Shown in pieces: positions 44,001 to 56,991 of a stretch of 64,000 bases of DNA. How positions within the stretch are numbered: the first letter of the stretch is position 1; the number at the start of each line of letters is the position of its first letter. The notes below the pieces were generated by a model, which saw only the letters and a list, made by a program, of their open reading frames with translations, had not been told where the DNA came from and ran no database searches. Both the position numbers and the translations under genes were made by a program. Source of the DNA: Entonaema liquescens (Eukaryota; Ascomycota; Sordariomycetes; Xylariales; Xylariaceae); the NCBI GenBank assembly GCA_902805475.1, contig CADCSX010000001.1:992001-1056000 (forward strand), given 5' to 3'.

Positions 44001-45123
44001 TGATTAGCTCAAAGCTACTAAAAGACTCTACGGGGTCATATTCAAGCATCAATGATACTTATTCTGATTATCTGAAAGGGCTGGTAAGTCTCACTAATCC
44101 TCCAGATTTACATGTTGATACGAAACCAGTCTAGGAGAATGAAATCACTGCCAACAACTCCGATCGCTCGCATCAGTTCCGCATCACTCTTTTCAGACAG
44201 GAACTTGCCGTGATTCGTCGAGTGATTGCATCACAGTTGAATGTTGTCGACGGCATGACTGTGCCTCAGCGACCAAGCTGGGGCAACCAAACCCGCAAGG
44301 AGAGGAAGATGCTAAACGAGGCGCGCGAGAAACTAAAAACTGAGGCTGCGAATATTCAATCGCGATCCTATGAAAAGCAAGGTGCAGCATACGTGGACAG
44401 GCTCGACGCGTACGAAAGTTATAGCCATAACCACCCTAATTACCCTAGGAGCGTATCAGGCCCTCCCGGCGCTCACTTCACCCCAGCCGGGCACCCGGAC
44501 ACCTTCTCCAAGCTGACATCCACCGATCCTGGCGGGTTCAGGGAGCTCCTCGGTCGCGAGTGCAAGTCCTGGTTGGAGCGTAGGGATATGGAATTCTTGG
44601 AGCTCGACGTCGAGGCGTCACGACTCGAGATCATGGTAACGCTATGATGTACTGCCCAATAAGACGGAACGAATAACTAACACTTTCTTCCACCCCGCAG
44701 AATGCCAACAAGATCGAAGTGACTAAGGATCGACAGGAAGCAGCGGTCTACGCCTTCACCATGGTCACCATTATATTTTTGCCACTCAGTACGATAAGCT
44801 CCATCTTCGGGATGAATTCCAGCGACGTGCGCGACATGGAGCTCGGGCAGTGGGCGTATTGGGCGGCCGCCTTACCTACCACCATCGCGGTAATCATCAT
44901 GGGCCTGTGGTGGATGGGTGAATTACATAACCTGGTCAACTGGGTGAGAGGACTCCCCTCTCGGTCGAACAGGAGCTATGCACGAGTGTCGCGCCCAGCT
45001 GCAAACGGCGTCATATATTACCCCCAAGCAGAATATCCTGGGAGAGACCCGCAGCAGGCGATGAGACCATATAGCCGGGCGACGCTGGGCCCGCCGGTGC
45101 CGCGGACGTCGTGGCGGTACTGA
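41079..45123 (+). CDS. CorA-family metal-ion (Mg2+-type) transporter, large fungal form
   Basis: Exons: 41079-41252, 41306-41931, 41985-42024, 42075-42489, 42545-42714, 42773-42918, 43030-43480 (start uncertain), 43534-43834, 43923-44083, 44135-44635, 44701-45123; about 1135 residues. The C-terminus has two TM helices with the CorA signature Gly-Met-Asn between or just after helix 1 ('STISSIFGMNSSDVRDM'), then 'AALPTTIAVIIMGLWWMG'. The N-terminal 250 residues are disordered, Ser/Arg-rich. The middle matches the large fungal CorA-like proteins: 'WVHLEQRMMNLDELS', 'TWLCVPYFSLEKYSGLL', 'GHCFHIAQLWCIVL', 'DFLTHFREFWPQAIRIFHHG'. In frame after 'ILDLRLW' there is a TAA at 42920-42922 inside a GTAACG donor context; an intron 42919-43029 would remove it. 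The same GTAACG donor occurs at 44636. The ion and membrane cannot be told from sequence. Confidence 0.87.
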
Positions 45124-45804
45124 AAGGGGGTAGGTAGCAGCACCCTATAATAAGTACCGTAGTAACATAACAGTAAGTATAGCAAGCCTTTTGGATAAAG
45201 TTTTGGATCCGTTTCTCCAGTTTGGGAAAATTCTCCTATCTAGATCGGGTTCGGGATGTCAAAAACCATGCAGCCACGTCGCGAAAATCCGCCTCACTTA
45301 TTCCTGGGGTCAGGTGGCGCTTGGTTGGTGGGTGGTTTGCTTTTTGATAATGCCGTCGCAGATCCCTTACGCCAAAATGCAAGCCCGCAACGCAAGCCAT
45401 CAAGCCCTCTTTCAAGCCCATCGAAGCCTACGCAATATAAGCTGCTAGAACATGTTGCATGCAGCGTATGCAGGCTTCCTGCCCGTCGTGCATGCATCCA
45501 TCCCACGTCGGCGCGAGAGAAACAGAACAGCCAGCCAGCCACTCAGTCAGTCAGCCAGTGAGAGGTTCGTTGGTTAGTTAGGTCGAAGAATTTCTGGATC
45601 GCAATTTTTTGTCCTATCGCATCGTGCCACTTCGGCTCATGGCCTGCCTATAGAGGGCCGATTTGCCAATGGACCAGTCACACAACGATTTCATCAGCAA
45701 CTAATCCCATATAGTGCTAATAGTTGATTGGGTGGAAGCATCTCCCCTCCCCGGAAAGGAACCCCCAAGTCTTTAGCTTCGAACTTTTTTTTGTTGGGGG
45801 GTTA

Positions 45805-45828
45805 TGTGTGTGTGTGTGTGTGTGTGTG
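45805..45828. repeat. (TG)12 dinucleotide microsatellite
   Basis: Uninterrupted TG repeat in non-coding DNA. A shorter GT run lies at 46533-46549 and a TTG run at 46302-46318. Confidence 0.9.
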
Positions 45829-48416
45829 CCCCGGCTGTGAGCTGTCCAACTCACTCAGCCCGCAAAGGCGTCATGCAGGCTCCTGCCTCGTCGGGAGTCC
45901 CAAGAAAATCTCAGGGTCCTTCTGGCGTTCATTCTCCTTACCCCCCATCCATCCATTCCTTCAGCCTCTCGAGCCCGTTCTGCAGGATGCGGGAAGGTTC
46001 CACTTAGTTCGGAGGGGGGGGAAAAGAAATAAATTGGGCTATTCGCGGCTAATGCTGTCGAAAGATGTCGATGATGCGGTCAGAGGTCAGAGTGTAACCC
46101 GGAAGTTGCGAATCTGAGCTGCGGGCGTGGAGGGGATGATGCTACATAGCTTACATACGACTACGTCATTAGATCTTGATCCTTTGCACCGGTAGTGTGA
46201 TATCTTATAACCCTACTTTGTTTTGTATGGCCGGTTCGCACATGTAAATCAGCTTTGCATTGTATATGCGAATAATTGGATGTTATGGATGTTAGGTGAT
46301 TGTTGTTGTTGTTGTTGTGCGGTGTGGTTAATTGTATAGGTATGTGACCCCTGATATTTTGTAGTGTGCCAAAAAGAAGAAAAAGGTAAAGTAAAAATGC
46401 TTGCATTAAATTAGGTACATTAGGTGTTCGAGAGACATGAAAAAAACAGTATAATCGATTGGTAGTTGATTTTAAACTTTCTATACTCGGCCCGTGTAAC
46501 ACAATAGCTAGGTATACCCAGCTATAGCTTTAGGTGTGTGTGTGTGTGTTAGCTTTAGCATGTATAACATGTGTAACAGTAGATCTCGGAGTATCCAAAG
46601 TGCACCCTGTGTGTTTAAAACCTGCGTTCTGGTGTTACTGCATGACCTAATATTATTAATAGTGCGTCACGCGTTTTTGCTGTCATCTCAGCAGACAAAA
46701 TGTTTTAGAATAGATTGATTGGTGTAAATATATACTTCTTACTTGACGTATAATAAGCGTCTTATTACTCGTTCAGGATAACCTTAACAAAAGAATCCAC
46801 TTTGATCTATATAAGCAGAATTAAGCGATCGTATGCATTAGTTATAGTAAACTAAAGTAAACCAGCGTTGAAAGTCTTTCGAGAGTTGGTAAGTGTTATC
46901 ATCGTTGAATAACTCTAAAGCGTAACTAGGATATACTTAACTACTCTAACTTGAACCTATTAGGGATTGTATAGCACAATAAGCCAATGCCAATATGTCA
47001 TAGGTATTCACGTAAAAGACATCTGATATAAGAAACTGATAGACAAACCTCGTTCGATTTTGTAGGTACAAAGCCTTCCTTGCCAACATTTTCGTATCCC
47101 TCGCATCATAGCCGTTCTCCGAATCTGGTAAAATAAGGCGACCAATATATGATCTTGAACGTAGCATCACTTACCTCCCTTGATATAAGCATTCAGGAGA
47201 ACTTTCGGTGAACCAAAGTACCATTACACGATGGGAAAGCCTCAAATGCCACCCGATTTTCCGGATTCACACTTACGTGTCAACGCAAAGCGCCATGCAT
47301 GAGGCTTGCCAATTCATTCTGGGCTCAATATTACCGACGTTCAGACAGTTTCCCAGTGCGGGCGATTGCTTGTCCGGTTTCGTCAATACGAATATCTCTA
47401 ACTACATTTCAAGGCGGCTCTGTCGATCAACTAAGCACTACGAGGAGTATACCCGTAAACCCCTATCGCCAAAACCTGGTTTACCTTACTGCTACTTGTC
47501 CATCTTACAACGAAACCTGTACGTAAGCTTTAGACACATAAGGATATTTCCGAAGCTACCTATATATCATGTCAATCTACCGTGGGTTGCTGCAATCGAT
47601 CAGAAAGAACTTCTACAAGAGAAAAGATCATCACTCCACGTCTCTAGACTTCAGCTGTTAGGTATTATTAGCTGTCACGGCAAGGAACATAAGATTTAAT
47701 ATACAATTCGATAGCCACTTAGCACATAATCTCCAGAGCAATTACGCGTAAGAGTTCCGATTGTCAAAATGTGGACTGTTGATATATCCGAAAAAGAAAA
47801 GTTCTGCAGTATGCATGCATGGCGAAGACACAGGTGTGTGTTGTGTACCTGGGTCAGGTCACGAATAAGGTTATATCGTAAATATATTGTGTGTTGTTGA
47901 TCTTTTTCTGTCTTCATGATAGGGTCAAGTTAGGGTTCCATCTGTCCCATATTCCGTTACGGGTAAGTATTGAAGGGGTCTACCGGGAAAGACGATCTGT
48001 AGGGTCCGTGAAGGAATAAGGAACAACGAATAAGAATCATATATGAGTTAAAGATAGATATGATATAAGTGGTAATTCCGAGAAAACAGGAGTGTAAGAT
48101 AGATGTTGAAGCTGAATGGTCAGGCTTTGGGACCGGTTGATGAACCCCACCCCCCTTAACAAGAAGAACTAACAGAAAAAAAAGCTGTCCCACCCCGTAA
48201 AGATGCAAGCCAATGTAAGCCAATATAGACGTGCCCATGATACCATGCAGCCATGATACACCCATGCAAGACCCCTTGTAAGACTGATGAGATTTTGCAT
48301 CCTGACCGTGGTCTCACAAGTTATGGGAATACAAGATTGTGGCAAAGGATGGTAGAGGTTTCGGAGCCCAAGGGTCACGCTGTTGCCACGGGATGAGCGT
48401 TGGGCTCGTGTTAGGG

Positions 48417-48468
48417 TGCTACTGACGCTACTGACACTACTGACACTACTGACGCTACTTGACGCTAT
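48417..48468. repeat. 9-bp tandem repeat GCTACTGAC/ACTACTGAC
   Basis: About five tandem copies of a 9-base unit with G/A variation at one position; one copy has an extra T. On the minus strand it reads as repeated GTCAGTAGC. Confidence 0.8.
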
Positions 48469-49353
48469 GTACTTTGACACAACTGCGCCGAGAAAGTTGT
48501 TCTTTTTGAAATATTTAACGTTGTGCCATTTCCCCTTCCTCGGTTCGTTTTGACTTTCGCGTCTTCTCTACACTTTAGAGGTGATAGTTGGGCGAATCTA
48601 TCTTGGGATAATTTCTAGAACTTATTGTTTTTCGTTTTTTGTTTCAGTGTGGTTTCTTGTGGTGAAAAAGGAAACTCGTCGCACAAAATTCAAAAATCGC
48701 ACATATATACGGCGCTATTACATTACAATACAATACAAGAATACCGTCGTATCGTTGTACCTACAAAGTCGTACCTACCACGGAATTACCGTTTTCCAAG
48801 CTTTTCTTTTTCAGCAGCAACTGCGAAGCAGAGCAGAGCCACCTAACGCACTGCCCCCCACACTGCCCAAAGTGCCCCCATAGCCGAAAAAAAGACCCAA
48901 TCACGCGGCACCTTCCTGCGTATTAGAGTTCTGAACTCGTTCTGGACCCTGCAGCCATTGCCTTATCGGCTGTTTATCGATAGAAGTAGCGCCCTCCAAA
49001 CACGATCGAAAATCCGGTTTAGATAACCGTAGAACTACCGTGACGTCCCTCCAGCATTCGACAAAGTTTGTGACGTAAGCGGCATCGCGATTCCGGTCCT
49101 TCCCCCCATTATCGCTTTCCATATCTAGATCCGAATCCCCATCATGTGGTTCTACACTTCAACAGGTTAGCTTTTTCATCTTCTTTACCTCTTCGACCAT
49201 CTACAATCACCAATTCAACACAAACCTTTTATTCTGTTCATTTGGTTGTGAAGATAAATCCTTTGCATACCATTTGTTCCTATCCCATCCAATAGCATTA
49301 CCATATTATCAATCGTCAATCACCATTGAAGTACCAACAAGAAATCTAACATC

Positions 49354-50031
49354 ATGGCCACCTACTATGCAGCTCCCCGCGAGAAGCGTTATCACAAATA
49401 TAAGAAGGTCCTCTACTTGGAACCTCCTACCAACGGTAGCAAGACCGTTCGCACTCGCGTTACCACTATTGTTCCTCCCCCTGAGCCCGAGTACGAGCAT
49501 GTACATGTGCCATCTCCATCGCCCGTCCCGGTGCTCCCAGAACCCAGACATACTCCGCCACCGGTCGTCGTCGAACCCCTACCGCCGCCTCCACCACAAC
49601 CTGCGCCTGTACACTACTACCCGGAACCTTACCCGGAGCCTGAACCTGAACCTGAGCCGGATGTCGGGATTGAGGTCATCGCAGTGGACGTAGATCCAGA
49701 TCAGTCTAGCACATCTGGCAGGTCCAGGTCTTCGAGGAGCTCCAAGAGTTCTTCGCGAAGTTCCAAATCATCGTCGCGCAGCAGCCGCAGCGGCCACAGC
49801 AGACATGGCCGAGAACGTGAAGTTTACATCGAACGTGAACGGATGGTCCCTGTTCCCGTCCGTGTGCCCGTCCCTTATCACGTGCACCACGTCGAGATCG
49901 AACAGCCCCAGCAGGACTCCTTCCGCTACATAGAAGCGCCCAGGCGTTACGAGCCTCCCCGACGTCGGAGTCCAGACCACGAGATCGTCATTGAAGATCA
50001 TCGTCACCGGAAATACATCCGCGACGGCTGA
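49354..50031 (+). CDS. Pro-, Ser- and Arg-rich low-complexity hypothetical protein
   Basis: A single uninterrupted frame encodes 225 residues, with the ATG in good context (ATCATGGCC). The N-terminus is basic and Tyr-rich ('MATYYAAPREKRYHKYKKV'), followed by a Pro/Glu-rich segment including 'PEPYPEPEPEPEPD', a Ser/Arg/Lys segment ('SRSSRSSKSSSRSSKSSSRS'), a Val/Pro stretch 'MVPVPVRVPVPYHVHHVEIE' and a basic His-rich tail. No TM helix, signal peptide or known domain is visible, so it is probably disordered. Strong third-position C bias and the clean frame support that it is a real gene. I cannot assign a function. Confidence 0.7.
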   Translation: MATYYAAPREKRYHKYKKVLYLEPPTNGSKTVRTRVTTIVPPPEPEYEHVHVPSPSPVPVLPEPRHTPPPVVVEPLPPPPPQPAPVHYYPEPYPEPEPEPEPDVGIEVIAVDVDPDQSSTSGRSRSSRSSKSSSRSSKSSSRSSRSGHSRHGREREVYIERERMVPVPVRVPVPYHVHHVEIEQPQQDSFRYIEAPRRYEPPRRRSPDHEIVIEDHRHRKYIRDG

Positions 50032-52771
50032 ACAATACAACATAACACAACAACACCCTATGATTTAACTTGTATTATATATTTTGACAAATATTCCTAT
50101 TTAACACACCATGAGATATCGGCAGGAGCCTGGATATAATGTATCAAGATTGCTACGAGACTACGAGTACGGAACCGTACGAAAAGTCATGATCCACGTC
50201 TGGAAATTTATTTTATTTATTTATTTTTATTTACGGGGACTGGGAACTGGGGAGACAGAGAGAGACAGAGTTACGGAACACGGAGTCCACAAGTACGTTT
50301 TGGTTCGCATGTACACATTTACGGGGATTACATCGACTGCCGGCCAGGGCAATCTTTCCTACATTAATATTTTATAATGTATATCACGGAGCAGCAGTAC
50401 TGCCCGGAGTGTGTGTTTAACGTTTGGGATGGCGGCGGTGGGCAATGTTAACATATACAATTAGGACTAAGACTAGAACTTACTGTCTTTAGTATTCAAA
50501 TGTTATAATATGAACTATTATTCTAATATGATACTTGAAGCCTTGATGTGATGAAAGTGAAGTCTATAGAGAGAGTTCGTCAAGTATTACATAGATATGC
50601 TTACATAGAAATGCTTGTTCTAACCGAGGTGTAAGAAATAGAGATAAGGTCTAGAACAAACGATCCTCGTAGTATGCAGTATGCAGTATGCATACTCGTC
50701 GCCAACATTTGTAAAAGGTAAGGTTTATACCTCACTGTGGAAGAGCTACCTAAACCGTTCCCACACCGTCTAGATCCACCTCGCGATAGAAGGTGTAAAA
50801 AGAATTCCCACTTTGCCCACCTCGGTGCACTACTACGTACGGGAGTCTCCAGCGAAGCTTGTTCACCGCCATATCCCTGCCTTTAGGCGGCCAGCTGGGC
50901 TAGGCTGGGTCTTTTTTTTTGAGTTGTACAAGAAGGCAGGCTGTGTTGTACAAAGAAAATAAAAAGGGCCCAGGCCGTGGAAATTTCCGATCGTACGGGT
51001 AGCACCGCGGTGTCGTAGCGGCCAACTACAGAGACCGTCTTCGGAAAGTGTCAAGACTAAAAATATCTGTCATCTGGTAGGTAATATGTTGTAATCGATC
51101 GCGTTCCCGAGCGGGAATGCATGGGTACCCAATTCTAATTCAATATCCCTGGGTGGTGACTGTCCCGAAAGCCTCGTGGTGAGTTGACTTGTTGTGGCAC
51201 GTCTTTGCTTAGCTGGTGACATGTCATAGAGTTTTTGTTTTTTTGGCGGGAAGGCTAACAGGTAGCCTGCTTTGATGACTGGCCTTACTTATGTCTTAGA
51301 AATACGTCATGGAATGATGGGTAATGTGAAGGGCGGGCTAGCGAGGCTAAATAAGCCATGATTGTCTCCTTTGTAGATGTTTGCTAGAGGCGCGCGGTGG
51401 TCAGCCTGGTTTCACTGGGGTTTACCGACAATAAGGATAATGATACGTTAATTACCTAAGCATGAAATAGAGCGAGATTATCTCGTCATAGTCTTATTTC
51501 AACGTCGTCTCTGTTGCCATCTAAACCGTATAAAAGGAGGGTTTGTTCGGGGGCACATTTGACACAGCTACTTACCTGCACAATGCTGTGGCTACCCGCG
51601 AATAGATATGATTATGCTTAAACCGAAAGCGTCGTAGTCTCGTTATAAGGAAGTATATATAGCTTGTTGTTTTCTCAAAGTCATGGACAGCCTAGATGTA
51701 GTTTAGCTTCCCGCCTGATCTGTATCCTTACGGTAACATATATATACACTAACCATCATGATACACATTCAACACTTCCTTTTAGCTTCATTTACATACA
51801 CATCATCCATAGTACTCAGTGAGCTTTATTCTTAATGAATGTTTACGTGCTTTTGTAGACTCGTCATGTTGTATTGTAGGCCTTGGATTTCTATTTATTC
51901 CTTGCCTTGGGGCCCCAAACCTGGGATTCTTTTTTCTCCCTTTCCCATCATTCTACTCTTTCTGTTCCTCTCAATTCGATTTTCAACAGACTTTTACCAG
52001 CTACCATTCCACGAACCGCAATCTTAGAACTTTAGAACTTATCCTCGATATCCGAGATGATTAACTCTCAGCAAACCTTTTTTGGGGGGAATTTGTCTTA
52101 GGCTTAAGCAATTCCGACAAGAGATCAATATTCAAAACACTCGCTACTTAACAGCAGAAGGACCACAGAATGAAATGCTTTTCTTTATCAATAAGAGAAG
52201 GATTTCAACTACATATTAAAGGCTTTATATCACATAACAGGATATTCAGTAACAAACTAATGGTCACACCAACATCGACAACACAACCTCCCTCAGCTTA
52301 ACAGACATATGAGTTCAGGATAGGAACATGGAATACCATTCAGAATCTAACATAAACCAATCACAAGTCATCACAGATTCACAAAGCCTTATAAGTGGGT
52401 TTTATGTTTTTCTCGTAAAGCAACGGTAACGACTGAGGTGCTAATGAGAACATAATAAGAAAATAAGTAGCAGGTCTCATGTGTAGACTGCCAACGCCTT
52501 ACACCTGAAGGCACTTTTCCCTCCCACCCATCCCTGGCCCTCAGGCCTTAGCCGTATGATCTCGTCATAGGCTCATCCACGCGTGCGTGGGTAACATGAA
52601 ATTCATAAGCCGGCCTCCGGCAACTCATAAGACAAAGGAAAGCATAATCATCATAACCATAACTCCTGTCCATTTTCCCCTGACCCCTAGCCATAACCCC
52701 ATAGGAAAATACCGCACTGCTCTCTGAAAAGACTCTAGGAAATAATATTACAGAAACAGCCCAGCAACTGC
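50032..52771. other. Intergenic between the Pro/Ser-rich gene and the bZIP gene
   Basis: Convergent 3' ends meet here. There is a TTTA-rich run at about 50205-50235, a GTATGCA repeat (AGTATGC x3) at 50672-50692, and T-rich stretches. No gene is supported. Confidence 0.45.
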
Positions 52772-54189
52772 CTACTGCTGGAAGTCGAAGAAGCTCTCCA
52801 TGTCTGCGACTTGAGATGCCTCGCCGCCTTCAGGAACCGCCGCAGAGGTGAGCATTAGTTGCGATTGCCCATGAGTAAGCATCGCCACCGGATCCTCGGC
52901 CGAGATAGAGCCTTGAGTTTGATTCTCCACCGGGCGCAGTGCTTTCATTCTGCGGTCTAGGTCATTCGTCTCCAATTGCTCAATCTGCGCCCGCAGGGTT
53001 GAATTCTCATCAGTGAGAAGAGCGACAGTCTGACCATGGCTCTCGATCTCTTCTTGACACTGGTCAACCTTCGCAGTCAGGGCAGCAACCTGTTGAGCAA
53101 GAGCGGCGTTTTGGTCTCGGAGAGCCTGCGCCTCTTCCTGAGCATCAACCAGAGCATCCTCCTTCTTCTTGCGGCTCTTACGAGCGGAGACTCTGTTCTG
53201 CTTTCTCGTGTGCTCCGCCTTGTGCATCGAGATTAATTCGTTCCTGATTCGAGTAGCCTCCTTTCGTTCGTCAGACCATGAATCAAGAATCTTGATGGTC
53301 CGCATGCCGGGCTTCCAGTTGAAGTTTGAGGCTTCAGACACTAGGTCCAGGTCAGAGCTCGATTGTTGCTTCCGAGACCGCCGTTTCTTTGTGACTCTGT
53401 TTCCAGAGTTACTAGGTCCTAACACCGATGGAGTAGCGCTACTGGGCTCGGGAGAATCAGTCAGGTTGCTCTGCTGTTGTTGCATTGCTCCCGCGTTTAG
53501 CGGACGGTTGACCGCGGGCATGGGAGTGGCTCCGGGAGCAAGCTCTGGGACAGATGGCAGAGCTTGGTTAAGTTGATAGTGATGAAGCATTCCCTGCCCC
53601 TGCGGGTTCGTCATCACTGTGGGGTTGTTCTGGCCTTTGAAAAAGTCAGTACTTTTGTTTACTTCACCATTCTTCACAGTTGTTACTTACTCGGCGAATA
53701 GGCATTGTATGCCGTGTTCGTGTTGCCCCCCCAGTAGGCATAGGGGCTTGTCAAACCCTGCCCACTAAGCTCAAACCCGTGCGGGACCTGAGGTGATAGA
53801 GACGACCCTGGGGTGAGCAGGCGCTGGGCATTAGGCACCATCGCCATTTGAGGAGTCGTCTGCATTGCTGAACCGACCCCAGCCGCAGTAGTTGTGGGTG
53901 TTGTGTTCAGAGGCATTGCAGCCAGGGGCATGGTGTTCATGGGCATAGTGCTCATGGGCATAGTATTGGTGCTGTTGAATGCCATGCCGCTCGAATGGCC
54001 CATTGAAGAACCTGGGGCGGTGCCCATGTAAGAGGTATAGGCGTCTTCTGCGCCGACAGTGGAGGTAAGATGGTTGGAATGGTAGGGGGGGAATCTATAT
54101 TCTGTTAGGTCTTCTTATGCCTACCAGCGTTTATGTTGGAGTGTTATAACTAACCCGTATCCCTGAGTATAGGGGTTGTTTTGATCCAT
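52772..54189 (-). CDS. bZIP transcription factor
   Basis: Minus-strand exons 54189-54155, 54094-53691 and 53634-52772 encode 433 residues. Introns are 60 nt (donor GTTAGT, acceptor TATAG; the nearer AACAG acceptor would give an immediate stop) and 56 nt (donor GTAAGT). The C-terminal half has a basic region 'RKQNRVSARKSRKKKEDA' with the bZIP signature N-x2-S-A-x2-S-R, followed by a long amphipathic coil with Leu/Val/Ile heptads ('ALRDQNAALAQQVAALTAKV', 'VALLTDENSTLRAQIEQLE'). The N-terminal 200 residues are Met/Pro/Thr/Asn-rich with a degenerate Met-Pro repeat ('TMPMSTMPMNTMPLAAMPLN'), typical of an activation region. It should bind DNA as a dimer in the nucleus; the regulon is unknown. An upstream Ser/Arg-rich basic patch 'KKRRSRKQQSSS' may be a nuclear localisation signal. 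Confidence 0.9.
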
Positions 54190-56991
54190 TGCGGACGGAC
54201 TTCTCGACGATATACCTATGTTGGTATAGTACTAATAGGTTGGAGAAAGGTTCTAGAGGTTGTGATGCAATGTTAGATGTGTAATGATGGATGTGTAAAG
54301 GAAAAGGGTCAGGAATTTACCTCGATATTTGTAGTGGTGTAGAGAAGCCCTGGAAAGTGAAAGGGTTAGTAACTTGTAACTAAAGTGTTGTACCATGAGT
54401 CTTCAATGTTACTCAAGCCTAGTCACTATTCAATGATAAGTTGGATGAAGGAAGCATACCTATTAGACTTGACTTGATTGAAGTCAGACGCGTGATCAAA
54501 TGCTATATCAAAGGTTAGATACCATCCGATGTATATAACAAACATATAAGACGCGACGTGACAAAGGTAAGTAGTGGAAGGAAGGTAGTCTTGGGTGTTG
54601 GGTAATTGGATGAAGAGACTTACTTGATAGGATAGATTGATCACGACGGATCAATCACGATTGAGTGATAGTGAATCACAATAGTGATGAAGAGTAACTA
54701 GGAACTCTTCTTAGTTGAAGGTGACTATTGAAAGTAGTCGGCGTATGTGTATGGGATGGTTGTAGAAGAAGGATGATAGAAGAAGGATGATAGAAGAAGG
54801 ATGATAGAAGAAGGATGATAGAAGAAGGATGTGTTGGGTAGAGTAGAGGGTTTGTGTTTTGTGTTGTGTTAGGTTGTAGTGTTGGAAGATGTGAGAAGTG
54901 AATGTTCAAAACCTGGACCAGGTCCGGATGCTTATATAGTTTTTGGAATTGCTGTAGCCGACCCAAGTAACTTAAGATACGCACTCGAGGTCGGTAGCAA
55001 GGTGGGTTCCGTAACTTCCATCGACAGGTGCGTTGCTACAACAATAACTGTCAAAGATAAGGAAAGCAAACTACAACAGTCACTTACGGCTGTAAGTCAG
55101 TAGTCTTATCAGTCTGTTCTTTCCGTTCAACACCAACAAACCTGTGAACGGACCAATAGGTGGTCCCCCTTTCGGTTGTGAATAGCAACCAACGGCTGTA
55201 AGTCCAGTCACTTACTTTCACCTACCTCACCTACGCCCCACCTACACCCAATTACACCCAACTACGCCTGGTTACCTAGGTACGTACAGTCACTAACTTT
55301 TGCCACAATGGACAGAAAGGTAAGTAAACATCGTAGTGCACTGGTTGTCACATGGTCCCACAGGTAGAATTCTTCAAGCCCAGACCAGAATTACGGCACT
55401 AGGGAATTTCTTGGGACGACCACTATGGCAACCGCAAGAGATAGCAACGAGTCACTTACTTTTGTTATCAAAAAGATAACACCCTAATCACATTGCCATG
55501 GACGACCCCTCTCATACAAAGAAGCATGGACGTTTACTGTAATTGTGTACCTACGTACCTAAGTTAGTTATCTAATTCTAAGTTCTAAGGAACTGCTTTG
55601 GTGTTGTCTCGTCAATAAACGTTGAATTCCATACTGTGACGACGAACCTGCCAAGGAGCCCTACGAACATATCCTAAAACCAAGAAGCCAATGCGGCGGG
55701 GTGACAAGTGTCCAGACTCTTCACTCGTATTGCTGCTTGCCAGTTTGTGGCAGATTCTAACGATCGTCTATTTTGCATACAATATCATAATTCAAGAATT
55801 GGCTGAAGCCTTCGCCTTTATTCCACCTGAGGCCCTACCATTCCCATATCCTACTTTACCATATTCCCAGTTGTCTATCTTATACCGAAATTACAATACC
55901 AAATGGCTCTCAAACTACAACGAAACACCTATGACCACTCCACAAAGCAGACTCGAGACAAACTCATGAAGGAAGAAACCAAATAAATACAAACAGTAAA
56001 GAATATACCTATTATGGCCACCAAGTATTAGTAGACGACGCGCTATGATACGAGGAAGATGTCCTTAAGTTGGGGTAAAGAAGGAAAGAAGGAAAAAAAA
56101 AAGAACACCTAGAGCAATACCATCTAGGATACTGAGGATTTCTACGCGTAAATATTATCATGGACTATTGTGGGTTGTATTTCCGTGAAGGAACTCAAAG
56201 TCAAAAAGAACGCGTAGTTGTTTATTTACTATTATTCCAACACTTTTTTTTCTTATTTGCCCGTTTATTTCAAGATAGAATGAATATCTACGTATTAAAG
56301 ATACAAACCCTTATATAAGAAAGTAATATAATACGCCAATCAATCAATGCTATGAAAGAACTGTGGTATCTTGGGTAGTATTATGTTTTTTGTATCTGAG
56401 GTTCGTCTCGAGGAAATCTTGATTAAAGAAAAGGATAATAACTTGATGTGCTTACTAGATATGTATCCTTTGCCCCAAATTAGTGTTAAGTTGTGTTAAA
56501 CTACGTTTGTTAAATGATGGTGATAATAATTGTGGATTTCACACTACTCAAAGAAAATGAAAAGGACGGAGGATTAGAAGATCATATAGTGCCCTGTAGT
56601 ATTAAGCTGATATCGTCCTAGAACCTAGACTGATTGAAGTGGCTCGAATACCACGCAGATTCTGTACCTATGATAAGGACCGAACGCCCGGGTGCACTAT
56701 GTACACGATCACGTCTTTTCAAAAGAGTTATTGAATCAGGCCAAGGGCCTCCAAAAGAGTATTTGCAACTGCTTAGCTACGAATATAGCTAGGATTGAGG
56801 CTCCCTTAACTAGCAATTTCCACACCCGTCGTATCTCCATCCCGGTCCTCCTCGCAATTTGGCTGTGTCACTAGTCGATCCATCATCTGGTAGGCTTTCT
56901 CTGTTCGCCAAAGATATGTAAACAGACTTATTGTTGTAGATGTCGGCGATGCACAGCCCAAGGTTGTAATAGGCACACTTGTAATCATCGT
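54190..56991. other. Intergenic upstream of the bZIP gene
   Basis: This contains the bZIP promoter and probably a long 5' leader; a 14-bp tandem repeat lies at 54762-54830. A plus-strand frame at 55691-55969 (92 codons, one hydrophobic helix near its start) has no recognisable family and is not called. The remainder is AT-rich. Confidence 0.45.
54762..54830. repeat. 14-bp tandem repeat TAGAAGAAGGATGA, about five copies
   Basis: Five nearly exact head-to-tail copies, purine-rich on the plus strand, located about 570-640 bases upstream of the bZIP start codon. Confidence 0.9.

Larger units (their letters stand above)
45124..49353. other. Gene-poor intergenic region (about 4.2 kb)
   Basis: No exon chain can be supported. 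It holds GT and TTG microsatellites and a 9-bp tandem repeat listed separately. The last 200 bases are pyrimidine-rich with a possible 5' UTR intron donor (ACAG|GTTAGC near 49164) upstream of the gene at 49354. Confidence 0.45.

Noticed and set aside
50672..50692. CRISPR-like short repeats
   Set aside because: Contiguous 7-base AGTATGC copies without spacers in a eukaryotic genome; simple tandem repeat only.
54676..54984. Minus-strand 102-codon frame over the 14-bp repeat
   Set aside because: Its repeated 'HPSSIILLL' peptide is only the translation of the tandem repeat.
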